A program made the position numbers and the translations under genes. The notes under the pieces are model-generated. The model worked only from the letters and a program-made list of their open reading frames with translations. It ran no database searches and had not been told where the DNA came from. A DNA stretch of 64,000 nucleotides, from contig JANFOG010000006.1 of the NCBI GenBank assembly GCA_024336345.1, forward strand, positions 2,232,001 through 2,296,000, written 5' to 3'. Shown here piece by piece: positions 46,722 through 58,067 of the stretch (position 1 is its first letter; every line of letters begins with the position of its first letter). The stretch is from Mariannaea sp. PMI_226 (taxonomy: Eukaryota > Ascomycota > Sordariomycetes > Hypocreales > Nectriaceae).

Positions 46722-47469
46722 ATGAAGGCAACTATTCTTTCCACCGGCCTGTCCCTTCTTGGTATGTATTTACTTTACGCTCGCTCCTCATACGGTCTCC
46801 GCCACCCTACTAACCGTAAGCTCCTCCCACTTCGTAGGACTGTCATCTGCCGTTGCTGTTTCTGGTGACCACCACCACAGCAAGCCTCGTAGCATCCCTG
46901 CCGGACATCTTCGAGTGCCTCCTGCCCAGGGCTGTGCCGCTACCAAGAACTGGATTGCGCCCGACCCTGATCTGATCGCCAGTGTTCCTAAGTGGTACTT
47001 CGAGTTTACGTCGAATCCTTTCTACGTCTATACGTTCCAAGACTACCAAGAATCCTACGTCCCCACCGTCACGGGCGAGTACATCGATCTCACCACGACG
47101 TACTTCAACAAGACCCTGGGCGCAGCTGGCGGTGTCCAGTCCGAAGCTGGCCAGTGGCAGCGCACTGAAGACCCGGCCCATTTCATCTACACCGTAGTGG
47201 GCGCGCCGGGCATCACCAACAATTGCAGCATCATCGGTTACGGCACAGACTCCTACGGCAAGTGGGCTGTGATCTTCGAGACTCCTGTCGACGACGAACC
47301 CTTCATTACCATCCCTGGCGGTATCGACTTCTTCTCCGAAAGTAGGGGCGGCCCGGCTCCAGAGACCATCCAAGCCATCCAGAAGCAGCTCACAGCCTTC
47401 AATTGCCCTATTCTTACCAACTACACCGAATCACTCCTGTCGATCCTCACTGATGATGGCCGACCGTAA
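46722..47469 (+). CDS. Secreted protein, possibly lipocalin-like
   Basis: Exons are 46722-46761 and 46838-47469, giving 223 residues. The first exon plus the next bases encode a signal peptide (MKATILSTGLSLLGLSSAVA). The GTATGT intron has a CTAAC branch site. The mature part opens with a His-rich stretch (GDHHHSKPR). It contains PKWYFEF (compare the lipocalin G-x-W start), NNCSIIGYGTDSYGKWAVIF, and a tail PETIQAIQKQLTAFNCP that resembles the C-terminal helix of apolipoprotein-D-type lipocalins. Three N-glycosylation sites (NKT, NCS, NYT) are seen. The lipocalin idea rests on weak motif similarity only. It lies beside a decayed mobile element in a gene-poor stretch. Confidence 0.6.
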
Positions 47470-48806
47470 GTGTCGTCTGGTACAGAAATGTGCTGAAACA
47501 ACGATGCCGCTAAAAATGTACTATTGTGAGAGGGTTTGCATTACGGAATAAAATTGGCAGCTTATATAGTCTCACATTCAATTCTTTTCGCTAGTTTTAT
47601 TAGTCATATGCTTTGTATAAAATAAAAGCGAGATTTGGCACTGAGATTTTATTGTTTTAAGAATAGCCATCTCGCTCCTAAACGTTTGCTAATGACCGTC
47701 TACTTTTATTGGCCCTTTCAATTGATTCAGTCGTCTGCTCCGGATATTTGACCCAGTAAAGACTCTTAAGTTTGGTGTTATGGTTCCAGGGGTGTCTGGG
47801 ATAGTGGCTGCGCCGTTCTTGTTCAGTGCGTCTTCGTGCACCATTTTTTGCTGGCTGGCTATTTTTGGCTTCGAATCTCCTTGTAAAATTTAACACAAGA
47901 TCAAAGATTTGCCCACAGGGCTAGAAGGGCAGTATAAAGAAGGCGTGGTTGTTTTAGATGTTTGGATTTTTTTTGAAGACGTTAGTCTCCTTAGTTTGAT
48001 CTCTGGCATGTAAAATTTCAGGTCGCAGGGAAAGCAGTCACTTATTAAACAACTTTAAGAAAAAGAAAGCAAAAAGTTAGTCATTGCTGGTGAACCTGAT
48101 AACTGGCCCAATCTGGGGGCAAAGGCTCTTTAAATATGTGATCACTTTCATGTACTACGGACTCGTACCTCTGCCCCTCGCTAATGATTCTGATGATTGC
48201 AAAAGCTCATCGTACCGCTCAGCGCATGTCTTTGAAGTCATTTTATGACCAATTGTACGGTATCTACTGCATTTAGGTTGTGCCTTTGGCTGTGCTGCTG
48301 CCTCAACTGCCTTGACTACACTTGGCTCTCTTTGAGTGCTTGATTGTGGTCTGATTGAACCGGCAGCTATCCGGTCAGGTCGATGCCGAGGCCCTAGTAG
48401 CAATTGATAAACACCATAACGGCTGAGGTGCCAATGTGTGTAAAAATGCCCGTATGCGTGCATAAGTGGAGGCGCGCCTAGGCGTGTGCCTATGGGGCCC
48501 CCCTCGTGACAGTTCTATTATTTAATACTTGGTGTGGGAGACAATTACGGGCTACAATGAACTCTTACTGCAGCCTCATATATTTTAAGCCCCTTTGGTA
48601 GGAATTCGAATATTGGGAATAGAATTGAATGATTTGATTAACACAAAAATTGACCCGGCGTGTGCTGAGGTCAAACGTTGGGTTGAGGAACATGAAGTTA
48701 ACCAAAAGTGCTGATGACGGATCAACTCTATTATTATCCTCCTTTTACTTGATGACAGAGGCGACCCTAAACCCCCTCCCCCCCTTTTTACTACCATTGT
48801 GTCAGA
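47470..48806. other. Intergenic, A/T-rich
   Basis: No gene is seen. Short open frames on the minus strand (47896-47678 and 48463-48155) lack recognisable features. Confidence 0.5.
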
Positions 48807-49530
48807 CTACATCGGAGGTTCGGAAGGAGGCTCAGTTGGAGGCTCAGTTGGAGGCTGCGGTGGAGGAGGAGGTTGAGATGGGGGAGGGGGTTGAGATGGA
48901 GGAGGGGGTTCAGCAGGAGGAGCTCCTCCTCCTCCCGCTCCGCCGCTGCCACCACCTCCTCCGGGACATTGTCCTACACCAATACATGGCGTTTCGCATC
49001 GCCCCCTAAAATCCGGTCCAATGTTGAGACAATTGTCGCATCCGCATACTAACTCAAGGTGGTTGCCAACTTTTTGATCTTCGCCTTCACAAAGGCAGAT
49101 AAACAGCGCGGATTTGATATCTGTTCTAGGCTTACCATCCTGACAGTCAGCCTTGGGCGTGTCGCAATATGCCTGAGACAGTTGATTCTGCTGCCACGGC
49201 TTGGCTATGCGCAATATTTAGTCATCATTTAATACCAATACAAATGAGTGAGAAATTCGTACGCATATTGAGGAGAACTTTTGCGCAGTACGTGAACCCG
49301 CACTCGCAAATACCTCCTTTGGGAGGCTCTCCGGTCGGGTCGGGCGGTGGTGGGGCCGGATCCGTCGGTGGAGGACCTGGTGGAGCAGGCGGCGGAGGAG
49401 GAGCCGAAGACGACGACAACGTGGATGCAGGGGGATCCAAGTCCCGGCCAAAATTCTGAGGAGCGAAGTGCATCGGAGGCTTGGCCATGACCAGAATGGC
49501 CAATCCGAGAAAAATGATATTCAGCATCAT
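48807..49530 (-). CDS. Secreted cysteine-rich protein with Pro-rich linker and tail
   Basis: Exons are 49530-49263 and 49204-48807 (58-bp intron, GTACGA donor), giving 221 residues. The start encodes a signal peptide (MMLNIIFLGLAILVMAKPP). A Pro/Ser linker (APPPPPAPPGPPPTDPAP) leads to a cysteine-rich domain of about 100 residues: CECGFTYC, AYCDTPKADC, FICLCEG, LVCGCDNC and GRCETPC-IGVGQC. It ends with a Gly run and a tail of SQPPPP/TEPP repeats. The paired CxC motifs and even cysteine spacing suggest a disulfide-stabilised extracellular domain. The family is not recognised; small secreted Cys-rich proteins in fungi often act at the host or competitor interface, but nothing here proves that. 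Confidence 0.68.
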
Positions 49531-50711
49531 TGTGAATAAACGATAGTAAGAAACGGAGGATGTTGAGTTTTGCCTTGGTGATCGAAAAACGAACGGTGGT
49601 TATGATGAGGCTGTGATTTCTACATCTATTCATTCAATATATATATATATCGCAAAGTACGTGAGACGTGGGTATTTTCTTGTTTTTCCTTCTTTTTCCA
49701 TGAAATCTTTGTGTCTGAATTTGACGGTGGCGACGAGCCGAGGGTGAACAGGGTGCCGCGCTGAACGTTGAACATACGCGTACGCTCGGCAATCCCTATT
49801 TTACGCGAGGACACTATCCATGGCTCGTAAACCTGGTCTTGGGGTATCGGTGATTACTTTTCGCTGTACCGTTCCCCTTGTTGTCTTACGATTGAGTTGC
49901 AACATGCTGAGTCGTGCCCTGGGCTACAGAGAGACCATTCTGTCGTAATGTTGCGAATATTTATTGGCTTTCGTATTTCAGCTAGGCAGAGCACGATCTT
50001 GTGGCTTCTGGAAGGCAGTTGATCCGTCAGAGAGAAACGCGAGCATGTTGGAGCTGATTGGCAAGGTAACGCTTCACTGTCTCCTCTAGGCAGGCAGCTA
50101 GTTTATGAACCAAGCTCTGGGCAAACAATTTATCAGCCTGGGAAATGATTGGGGTGATGTTCACGTTATTTGGGATCACGTATATACGTAAAGGAGTAGA
50201 GACATTATACAGCTAGATAGCCTTGTGAAGCGACACACAAGCAAGCCTCAGATGTCTGTGGGAGATTATGTGTGCCATTGGGGTTTGTAAACCTTTCAGT
50301 AGTTCTATAAATTATCAACTGAGTTTCTTCAAATATAGAATTTCGATACAAAGAGGTAAGACATAGAGCTATTGGGAAGCGCTCATTCAGATCATTTCTA
50401 AATTAGATGTGCAGAAGAATGATACCCATGTTGCCATCCAGTGGTGTAGGGTAGGCCAGATATCACGGACTGAGGAAGTAGTAACATGCGCCATACCGTA
50501 CGGGAATCTCATCAACCACTGTGCCATTAGGACTGTAGAATTACCCCACTACTGTGATTATCAGTTCCGCGGCCATATCGGAGAACGCTCTGTTCTGCCC
50601 CTCCATTCCGGGAACATTCGCGCCATTGTGAACTCTGAACCCCAGGATACCTGCAGGCGAAAAAGAAAAAAAAGAAAAAGATCTCCAATCACACCCTCAA
50701 TTCCGCCCGCA
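49531..50711. other. Intergenic: promoters of the Cys-rich protein gene and HEM3
   Basis: The two genes diverge. A TA-repeat (TATATATATAT) lies at 49637-49652. An A/G-rich run (50662-50682) lies about 30 bp before the HEM3 start. The HEM3 frame is open upstream to 50409, but this part shows no conserved features. Confidence 0.5.
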
Positions 50712-51707
50712 ATGTCTGAATCAAAGGTCATCAACGTCGGCACCCGCAACTCGCCGCTGGCGCTTGCCCAGACAAACATTGTTGTCGCTTCCCTCAAGGC
50801 CCAGTTCCCAGAGTACGAGTTCGCCATCCATGGCATGACCACCACCGGCGACCGCGATCAGAACACGGCGCTCTACAATTTTGGCGGAAAGGGATTGTGG
50901 ACCTCGCAACTCGAGGAGAAGCTCGTCAATAACGAGCTTGACCTGGTTGTCCATTCGCTCAAGGATATGCCGACAGTGCTTCCCGATGGCTGCGTTCTTG
51001 GCTGCGTGACGTCCCGCGAGGACCCGAGGGATACACTGGTGATCAAGAAGGCCTTGATCGAAGAGCACGGATGGAAAACGCTGGCCGATCTGCCGGCCGG
51101 CAGCATCATTGGCACAAGCAGTGTACGCCGCATTGCCCAGCTGGTCCGACGATACCCGTCGCTCAAGTTCAAGGACCACAGAGGCAACATTCAAACACGG
51201 CTGAGAAAGCTCGAGGAGGACCCGGAGCTCACGGGCATCATCCTAGCGGCTGCGGGTCTCCAGCGTATGGATCTCGGCCACCACATCACACAATTCCTCG
51301 AGTCAGACAACGGAGGCATCCTGCACGCTGTAGGCCAGGGTGCCTTGGGAGTTGAGTGCCGTGAGAACGATGAGAGGGTGCGGAAGATGCTCAAGACGAT
51401 CGAGAACAACGAGACTGCGCTGGCGTGCGAGGCCGAGAGAAGTCTCATGCGAGAACTGGAGGGAGGTTGCAGCGTACCCATTGGCGCTGAGACGAAATGG
51501 GTGGATGGTAAACTGCGGCTCAGAGCCATAGTTGTGTCGCTGAGGGGCGAAGAAGGCGTGGAATTCGAAGACACTGAGGCCGTGACCGACTACGAAGGTG
51601 CGAACCTGTTTGGCAAGCGAATTGCCCAACAACTTGTCAACCGAGGAGCGCAAAAGATCCTGGACGACATTACGGCAACTCGACAGGTTCCCGACACAGT
51701 AAAATAG
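50712..51707 (+). CDS. HEM3: HEM3: porphobilinogen deaminase (hydroxymethylbilane synthase)
   Basis: Intronless, 331 residues. It joins four porphobilinogen molecules into hydroxymethylbilane, the third step of haem synthesis, in the cytosol. The start MSESKVINVGTRNSPLALAQ matches the family opening with the substrate-binding RxSxLALxQ. Other hallmarks are NFGGKGLWTSQLEEKL, VVHSLKDMPT (with the catalytic aspartate), GTSSVRRIAQLVRRYP, RGNIQTRLRKL and the cofactor-binding Cys253 in ELEGGCSVPIGA, to which the dipyrromethane is attached. The C-terminal domain 3 is complete. An in-frame upstream extension to 50409 would add 101 residues, but the good start context and family length favour 50712. 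Confidence 0.95.
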   Translation: MSESKVINVGTRNSPLALAQTNIVVASLKAQFPEYEFAIHGMTTTGDRDQNTALYNFGGKGLWTSQLEEKLVNNELDLVVHSLKDMPTVLPDGCVLGCVTSREDPRDTLVIKKALIEEHGWKTLADLPAGSIIGTSSVRRIAQLVRRYPSLKFKDHRGNIQTRLRKLEEDPELTGIILAAAGLQRMDLGHHITQFLESDNGGILHAVGQGALGVECRENDERVRKMLKTIENNETALACEAERSLMRELEGGCSVPIGAETKWVDGKLRLRAIVVSLRGEEGVEFEDTEAVTDYEGANLFGKRIAQQLVNRGAQKILDDITATRQVPDTVK

Positions 51708-52017
51708 GCCGCAACATGAAATGAGGGAAAAGGAAAACCCCCAAAGAAAGTAGGGGTTGTTTAAGATATGAACGATGATGATGATTTGCCGCTGATGAAC
51801 CGGCACCAAAAAATATTCCCCTCCAAAATATATATCCCACGGGGATGCGAGTCTCCTTTATGATACAATAAATCTGTCTATGCCAACTCTTTCTGCAGGT
51901 TGAACTGTGTGTTTTTGCCGTCTCCCATCGGCTCCATGCCCCACAGATGAGCACAATACCGAATTCGCGGCATCCGTAAAACTTTTTACTATTTTCTCGT
52001 ATATGCGTGGACTTCGT
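51708..52017. other. Convergent 3' flanks of HEM3 and GCV3
   Basis: Short gap with no gene. Confidence 0.6.
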
Positions 52018-52616
52018 TTACTCGTTGGCGCCAGTAAAGGTGGCATAAGTATCAGCATCCATGAGCTCCTCAAACTGCTTGGCACCTGTTGCGTCGACTT
52101 CGACTTTGGCGATCCAGCCGCCGCCGGCGCTGTCGTCCTCAGGGACCTTGTTAATGGTGGAAGGCTTCTCCTCGAGGGACTCGTTTACATGGGTGACGCG
52201 GAGGCGAATGGGAGCGTTAATGTCGGAGGCGCTCTTGACGGACTCGACGGCGCCAACCGCATCACCCTTCTCAGTCCAGTCGCGGGACTCGGGGAGCTCG
52301 ACGTAAACGACGTCACCGAGCTGTTCGGCAGCGTACTCAGAGATACCAATGTATCCAGTCTTCTTATCGGCGGCGAGGTCGATCCACTCGTGCTCCTTTG
52401 TGTATCGTCGAGCCAGGCCTATTGGAACAATCGTGGTTAGATATAACAAGTATGGTAGTGAGGTGAAGAGTTCCGGAGAAATTGGCCGAGGAGAGGCTCA
52501 CTGAGGTTTGACGTCGAGAAAGGTCGGAAGGCGGCGCGGGCAAGAGGGGCAGCTCGAGGAGCAAATGTACGGGAGAGGGGCGCCACGGCGCGCAGGGAGC
52601 GAGCAATTGAAGCCAT
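52018..52616 (-). CDS. GCV3: GCV3: glycine cleavage system H protein, mitochondrial
   Basis: Exons are 52616-52502 and 52418-52018, giving 171 residues. The first exon encodes a presequence (MASIARSLRAVAPLSRTFA). The body starts RRYTKEHEWIDL and has GYIGISEYAAEQLGDVVYVE, the lipoyl site ESVKSASDI (lipoylated Lys100), and the tail KVEVDATGAKQFEELMDADT. H protein carries the aminomethyl group and reducing equivalents between P, T and L proteins in the matrix, and also serves in lipoate relay. The GTGAGC donor and ATAG acceptor are in phase (codon split A|GC). Confidence 0.94.
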
Positions 52617-55267
52617 TGCGACGGCAGATCTCGAGGAAGATGGGGTGCAGAGTCACGACGAGTAGGAGAGTCGGACGAGATTGCCGAGCGGGATGAGGAT
52701 TATCAGGTGTTTGTTCAGGCGGGCACTAAAACCGAACATTTGGTTATCGGCCAGTATTTGGAGAGCGATAAGAGCTGAGTCATCAAAGCTATCACGCTTT
52801 CGGGTCATGATTTGGAAAACAGAATGTCTAACATAGGGCTGGAATCATGAGATCTAATTAGTAGTATATATGGTCCGAGGAAATATGATGACTGGATTCT
52901 ATATATATAATTAGAATTGCTACTTATATTACCTTTATGAGAAATTTATGAGATTCTTATGAATGAGCCGAGCTCTCGAGGTTACCCTACATGTAGGATT
53001 TGAAGCAGTCAGTGGTGGGCCTATTCAGTACCTAGTCGGTACCTATCTTAGGTACCTCCCTTCCGTTTTGGAGGAGAGATTTAGAGCTAAACGGACTACT
53101 GGCATTTGTAACCATAGCTCGCAAGCTCATATTTTGAGGGTTATTTAGTGGGGGTAGAGGGGAAACAGCCCAAGGCTCAGTCAGGAAGAAGTATGCAACT
53201 TGACATCTCATCGTGGCACAGTGTGCAGTTTATATTCATGGAGAAGCTCAGAGAAAGCGTCAAGTTTTCGTCTGGCTGCTCTACTGAAGCTAATGGGAAT
53301 TTATGCGGGCATGAAGTTTGTGCAGAGCCTTGCTGGTCTCTCTCATGGATGGATGGTTTGGGCATGATTGCATCATTCGCTCATACAGCACTTCATCCGG
53401 ATAGAGTGTGAGACGATCAGTGGCGCTTTTACCGATTTGAACATTCAGCTAGCCTCCAGCCCGTCAGGGGGAACGTAACTCACTCTTCTCATTGGCGTCC
53501 TGTCTCGAGTTTTGCTAGCAAAAGTTTACGCGGCGCGTCATCTTTGCAGTTCTCTTAGGAACCGACGCGTTCAAGACCTGCGTGCAGAGGACTGACTCCA
53601 CCAGTCGCTCCGATTCAGTATCAAGTACAGATTACAATGGTCTCTAGATGGTGAGTTAGGTATTGCGTCAGTTGCTCATCAGTCACTTTGCGAGATGAAA
53701 TTCTGCGAACAGTACTATATTTGGCTTTTTATGAGGCACTTAGCTTCGTGCCAATCAAGCAATCCTGGTCCAAGCAGTTCAAGCAGTCCTTGCCCGAGGC
53801 TTCCCTGCCGTCATATCTTCCCTCCCATCCATTCCAAACCCACGTTGAGCTGGGTTGGGGGCGTCTTTTTATTTGGACGTCAGCACATGACACAAAGCAA
53901 ACAAAAATAAACAAAGCCAAACAAAACACAACAAAACAAAACAGGTCAAAACACCACACATCAAAACACACGGCAAAACGAGACCAGACAAGCCAAAAAA
54001 GAGACATGATGTTCACCTAAGAAGAAAAAAAGACGCACAGTCCACCATTGTTAAGGAAAAAAAAAGTTACTTTGTCTGCTTCTGAAATTCGATTTTATTG
54101 CAATAGGGACCTTGGTATAGCTAGTATTTCGGGAAGAGGATGGAGGACGTGCATTATAAGTAAGATAGGTATTAAGATACAGTATCTATCTACCTAACTT
54201 AGGTGCACTGAACCAGTGCGCAGTACGTACTGGTTCCCTTGTCTGCCATTTCAGCGGCCTACCATTCATTCATCCATCGTTCATCCATTCATTCATGCAG
54301 TCCAATTCAACTCATCCCTGCCTGACTGACTGGCTGTGAGGAGGGACTGCCCTTGGCCAAACCGTGACAACTTCATCTTTCCTCGTCTTCTCCCTTTCTG
54401 TCTCCTCCTCCTCCTCCTCCTCTCCATTCCTACTCGCGTCCTACCGTCGCTGAGACGAGACACCCGTCTCTCCACCTCAACGCCACCACAAGCCCACACC
54501 ACAACCCCCTCCTCCCTCCGCCCCTCCGCCCTCCAGCTCGTCCCCTCCAGCGGTTGAGTGGCTTGTTCATTGGTCTTGGGTCTGGTCGCCAGTGGCCAGT
54601 CGTCAGCAGCTAGCACGCATTACCGCACCGTTACCGTACATTAGCCAGCAGCAACCCATCTCCGTCACCACAACCCACCGTCCATTTTCCGGCACATCAT
54701 CGTGGGACAGCCTGTAGCCCCATCCAGCGCTGCTTCGATTTCGTCTTCTCTCCGAGCCGCCGTTTCGACGCCTTTTAACTTTTTTCAACTTCAGTCTTGC
54801 TACAGTCTACCGTACGCACTCCCTTGAATAGCTCCACCCAGTACACTTCCCACCCGCACAATCTAACCACATTTACATCTTCCTTACGCTCGTCCTTGCG
54901 CGCTCCCCATCCGTTTCTCGTTCTTGCCGTTGCTGACTGGCCTTCCTGCAGCTTCCATGCCATTTACGAGTTAATCTCTCGCTTTTCCTTCGCGGCCTTT
55001 TCATGATACTTCACGTTCCCTTAAATCGAGTTTAACAGACCAACTCCACCGCTCACTCGCTACTTTCACCTCACCCACAAACGCTCATTCGACCAGACGC
55101 CCTTCTCAGCCTGGCCCACCCTCACCCTCGACCCTCAAACCGATTTCGACTTCTAATTTCGAATTCGATCTCGACCACGATCTCGACACTGAAGTCGGTT
55201 TAATCTTCATTTCCTTCCTCCATTTCCCAATATCGCCATCTCCGACCTCAAACTGGACGACCCCTCG
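52617..55267. other. Intergenic, with the long 5' leader of SPG1
   Basis: No gene is seen in 2.65 kb. Between 53880 and 54010 lies an A/C-rich low-complexity run of ACAAAACA type. From about 54240 to 55267 the plus strand is strongly C/T-rich, with a CCTCCTCCT run near 54400; this looks like the promoter and a long untranslated leader of SPG1. Confidence 0.5.
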
Positions 55268-56359
55268 ATGTCGGCGGCCACCACCGCATATCCTCCTCCC
55301 GACCACGGTGCCGCCGACACCATGGAGATGGAGGTCCCCCTTCCTCATGAAGTCCATCTCCCTCATGAAGTCCATCTTCCTCAGGAGGTCCACGACGATA
55401 CCCTCGGCGGAATCGAGGGCTCACCACACATTGCTTCGCCTAGCAACGGCTTTCGTCATCAACAGAGCCAGTCCCTAGACCAAGGCCTCGCCAACAACAG
55501 CCCGCGGCAGGACGAAGACCCAAACGGTTGTTACACTACCCCTCCTGTCCAGGTAGCGCCCTCTATCTCACGGCCTGCGAGTGGGTTATCCAATCCGGCC
55601 CCTCAGAACCATAGCGAATACCGTCAAAGTAGCAATGAGCCCGCCAACGGTCGGAATCATGTCGTCATCAAGGTCGGAATGGTGGGAGATGCCCAGATCG
55701 GAAAGACATCGCTTATGGTCAAGTATGTCGAGGGCAGTTGGGACGAAGACTACATCCAGACTCTTGGCGTCAATTTCATGGAAAAGACCATCTCTATCCG
55801 CAACACTGAAATCACCTTTTCGATCTGGGATCTGGGTGGACAGCGAGAATTTGTCAACATGTTGCCCCTCGTCTGCAATGATGCTGTTGCCATTCTCTTC
55901 ATGTTCGACCTCACCCGCAAGAGTACTTTGAACAGCATTAAGGAGTGGTACCGACAAGGCAGAGGGTTCAACAAGACAGCCATTCCTATTCTTGTGGGCA
56001 CAAAATACGATCATTTCGTCAACTTTCCCATTCAGGACCAAGAAGAAATTTCCAACCAGGTGGGTTGATCCAGTTCCCCTCTTCCAACCCGTACCTTACT
56101 GATGCGCAATCTAATCGTATTCGCAGGCGAGACGGTTTGCCAAAGCCATGAGAGCGGCTTTGATCTTTTCAAGTACCAGCCATAGCATCAACGTGCAGAA
56201 GGTTTGCAACACCCCGGTGAGATGTATAGATTTGTGCTAGATGTGCTCACCATGCTGCAGATTTTCAAGATCGTCCTGTCTAAGGCATTCGACCTCAAAT
56301 GCACCATTCCCGAGATCGAAAACGTCGGGGAGCCCCTGCTGTTATACCAAGCCGTGTGA
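55268..56359 (+). CDS. SPG1: SPG1/TEM1: septum-promoting Ras-like GTPase
   Basis: Exons are 55268-56059, 56127-56201 and 56261-56359, giving 321 residues. Residues 131-321 are the GTPase: P-loop GDAQIGKT at 140-147, [15 protein letters not shown] (switch II, with the Leu-Gly typical of Tem1/Spg1), [18 protein letters not shown], and [12 protein letters not shown] in place of the usual NKxD. The ending [18 protein letters not shown] is the conserved Spg1 tail and has no prenylation box, as expected. It triggers the septation initiation/mitotic exit network at spindle poles. Residues 1-130 are a low-complexity extension with a threefold LPHEVH repeat. An extra N-terminus is common in filamentous fungi. 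Confidence 0.93.
55339..55392 (+). repeat. 18-bp tandem repeat inside SPG1
   Basis: Three copies of an 18-nt unit (CTCCCTCATGAAGTCCAT and variants) encode [18 protein letters not shown] at residues 25-42 of the GTPase's N-terminal extension. The reading frame is kept. Confidence 0.8.
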
Positions 56360-57545
56360 TTGAGCCTCACGGACCGACAATCTGCTATGCTTCGTTTTAA
56401 TGACCGAGGACATTGCTCGAGCCCAACCAGAGCTGAACCTGCCCCTTCCTCGGGACAGGCTACCTACTAGTAAAGGCCCTGTGGACGGCTATGACTTATC
56501 ATGTTACAATACCTGGAAGAAAACCCACGAACCCTACCACTGCCACAATACCCGCATAAATGAGTACGGGATGGCTTGGAACGTTTTTATCGACAGAACG
56601 AGAATTATTCTGTACGCACACACCCTGCCTGGAAGGATCAGACCTCCTCCAGTGAAATAGAAAGAATCAAAGCGGAAGAAGAAGAAATAGTAAAATCATT
56701 TGTGTTCCACAACCCACCCCGGATTTCCCTTTGTTTGTTTTTGCTTTTCTAAACGGTCGCACATTGCCTGGATCATCTTCCCATCCCCTACCACCTACTG
56801 ACTTGACTTTTCTGCACCCGGCTGTCTTATTATACGATCATTTGAGAAAAGAGGGATACGCCATAATCGGGGGCCCATTCCCTCGGGGATACTAGGCGTG
56901 TTCTGGCACTTGGACCTGTGCCTTTCCAATTAACGCGCAGGCTGGAATCCTAGTTTCGGACATCTACGGGGCACTTGAGAAAGAATTGCACACAATAACA
57001 AGATTTTCTAATTTTTTTTTTGATATGTATTGATTACACCTCACATTACTTCTTTCATTATCTTCCTTTATTTTTCAACCTTTTCCAAAATGGATGGATG
57101 CTGTATGTCTTTAATAAGAAGGAGACGCATGAAATGTCCAGGATGAGCACCATGTTGATTAGAAGAGAAAATTAGCAGATGAAACGTTTCTGAGGATGGT
57201 TGTTGTATCACACTCCCGGGTTCTCTTTTGTTCGTCTCTTGTCATGTATTTTTGTTGGTGATGCGTACGAAGCCGGAGTTTCTGCTGATGGTATCTGACT
57301 TGCATCGATTGTTCACTTTTGGACATCTATTGTTGCGACTTTCTCTAATGTTCAGGGGAAAACAAGCCCAAGACTTTCTGAAGTTAATCAACAGAGTTCA
57401 ACTCTCTTTCTTTCTCTTTTTTACGGAGGTCACTTCTCATATCTCAACACCAAACCTACTAAGGCAAAGGAGTTAGGCTGCTTCTCATTTTAGGTTGTCA
57501 AAGAAGCTCCCGAAACCGCGAGGGTCGTGGTCGTTTTGGCATCTC
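56360..57545. other. SPG1 3' flank
   Basis: No gene is supported. The short plus frame at 56400-56660 has no recognisable features and probably lies in the 3' untranslated region. Confidence 0.5.
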
Positions 57546-58067
57546 CTAGTCCAAATCGATCCGAGGACCGGCGGCGGGCTGTGCTTGTGCTGACAAGAAC
57601 GGTCGTGGCGTGATCGTGTGGAAGAGAAGGGAGCTATCCTCCGTGTGAGAGAGTGTCTCTGTTTGGGTCTTGTGGTTCTCACGAAGGGTTCGCTCGGAGG
57701 AGATACCCTGGGTGAACTTTACAGGGAAAGCAGTTGATTGGAAGGGATAGTTTCCGACCTGATGGCATTGCTCGCTGCCTCCGGTTACGTTTAGCTGCTG
57801 GAAACCATGGGCCATGGATCGCTCGTACGAGGGGGGTTTATCACTAGTGTTGCTACGGCTTTCAGAGATGACCTCGGGACGGCACTTGTTGTGCAAGCAG
57901 ACGGCCAACCCGATCAATATGGGGAGCCCGATGAGGATGCTGAAAAAAAGCCACACTACGATCTGGAAATCACCCATGTCTGATTCATCCCCTGGGCTGT
58001 CATGTCGGGTCACCAGGGACTTGTAAGCTTCGGGTAAATGCACATGGGGGATCGTGAAGGGCGCCAT
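57546..58067 (-). CDS. Small single-pass membrane protein, unknown function
   Basis: Intronless, 173 residues from MAPFTIPHVHLPEAYKSL. An acidic segment (HDSPGDESDMGD) precedes one clear membrane helix at about residues 34-57 (FQIVVWLFFSILIGLPILIG). A cytosolic-type tail follows, Ser/Thr-rich with a PPSYERS motif (PPxY type, a possible WW-domain ligand). The N-terminus is not a cleavable signal peptide, so it would be a type III or signal-anchor protein. I do not recognise the family. The frame is long for chance and has a clean membrane-protein design. Confidence 0.5.
   Translation of the reverse strand: MAPFTIPHVHLPEAYKSLVTRHDSPGDESDMGDFQIVVWLFFSILIGLPILIGLAVCLHNKCRPEVISESRSNTSDKPPSYERSMAHGFQQLNVTGGSEQCHQVGNYPFQSTAFPVKFTQGISSERTLRENHKTQTETLSHTEDSSLLFHTITPRPFLSAQAQPAAGPRIDLD

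Noticed and set aside
50409..50711. Upstream in-frame extension of HEM3
   Set aside because: The added 101 residues show no conservation or targeting design, and the family starts at MSESK-like positions.
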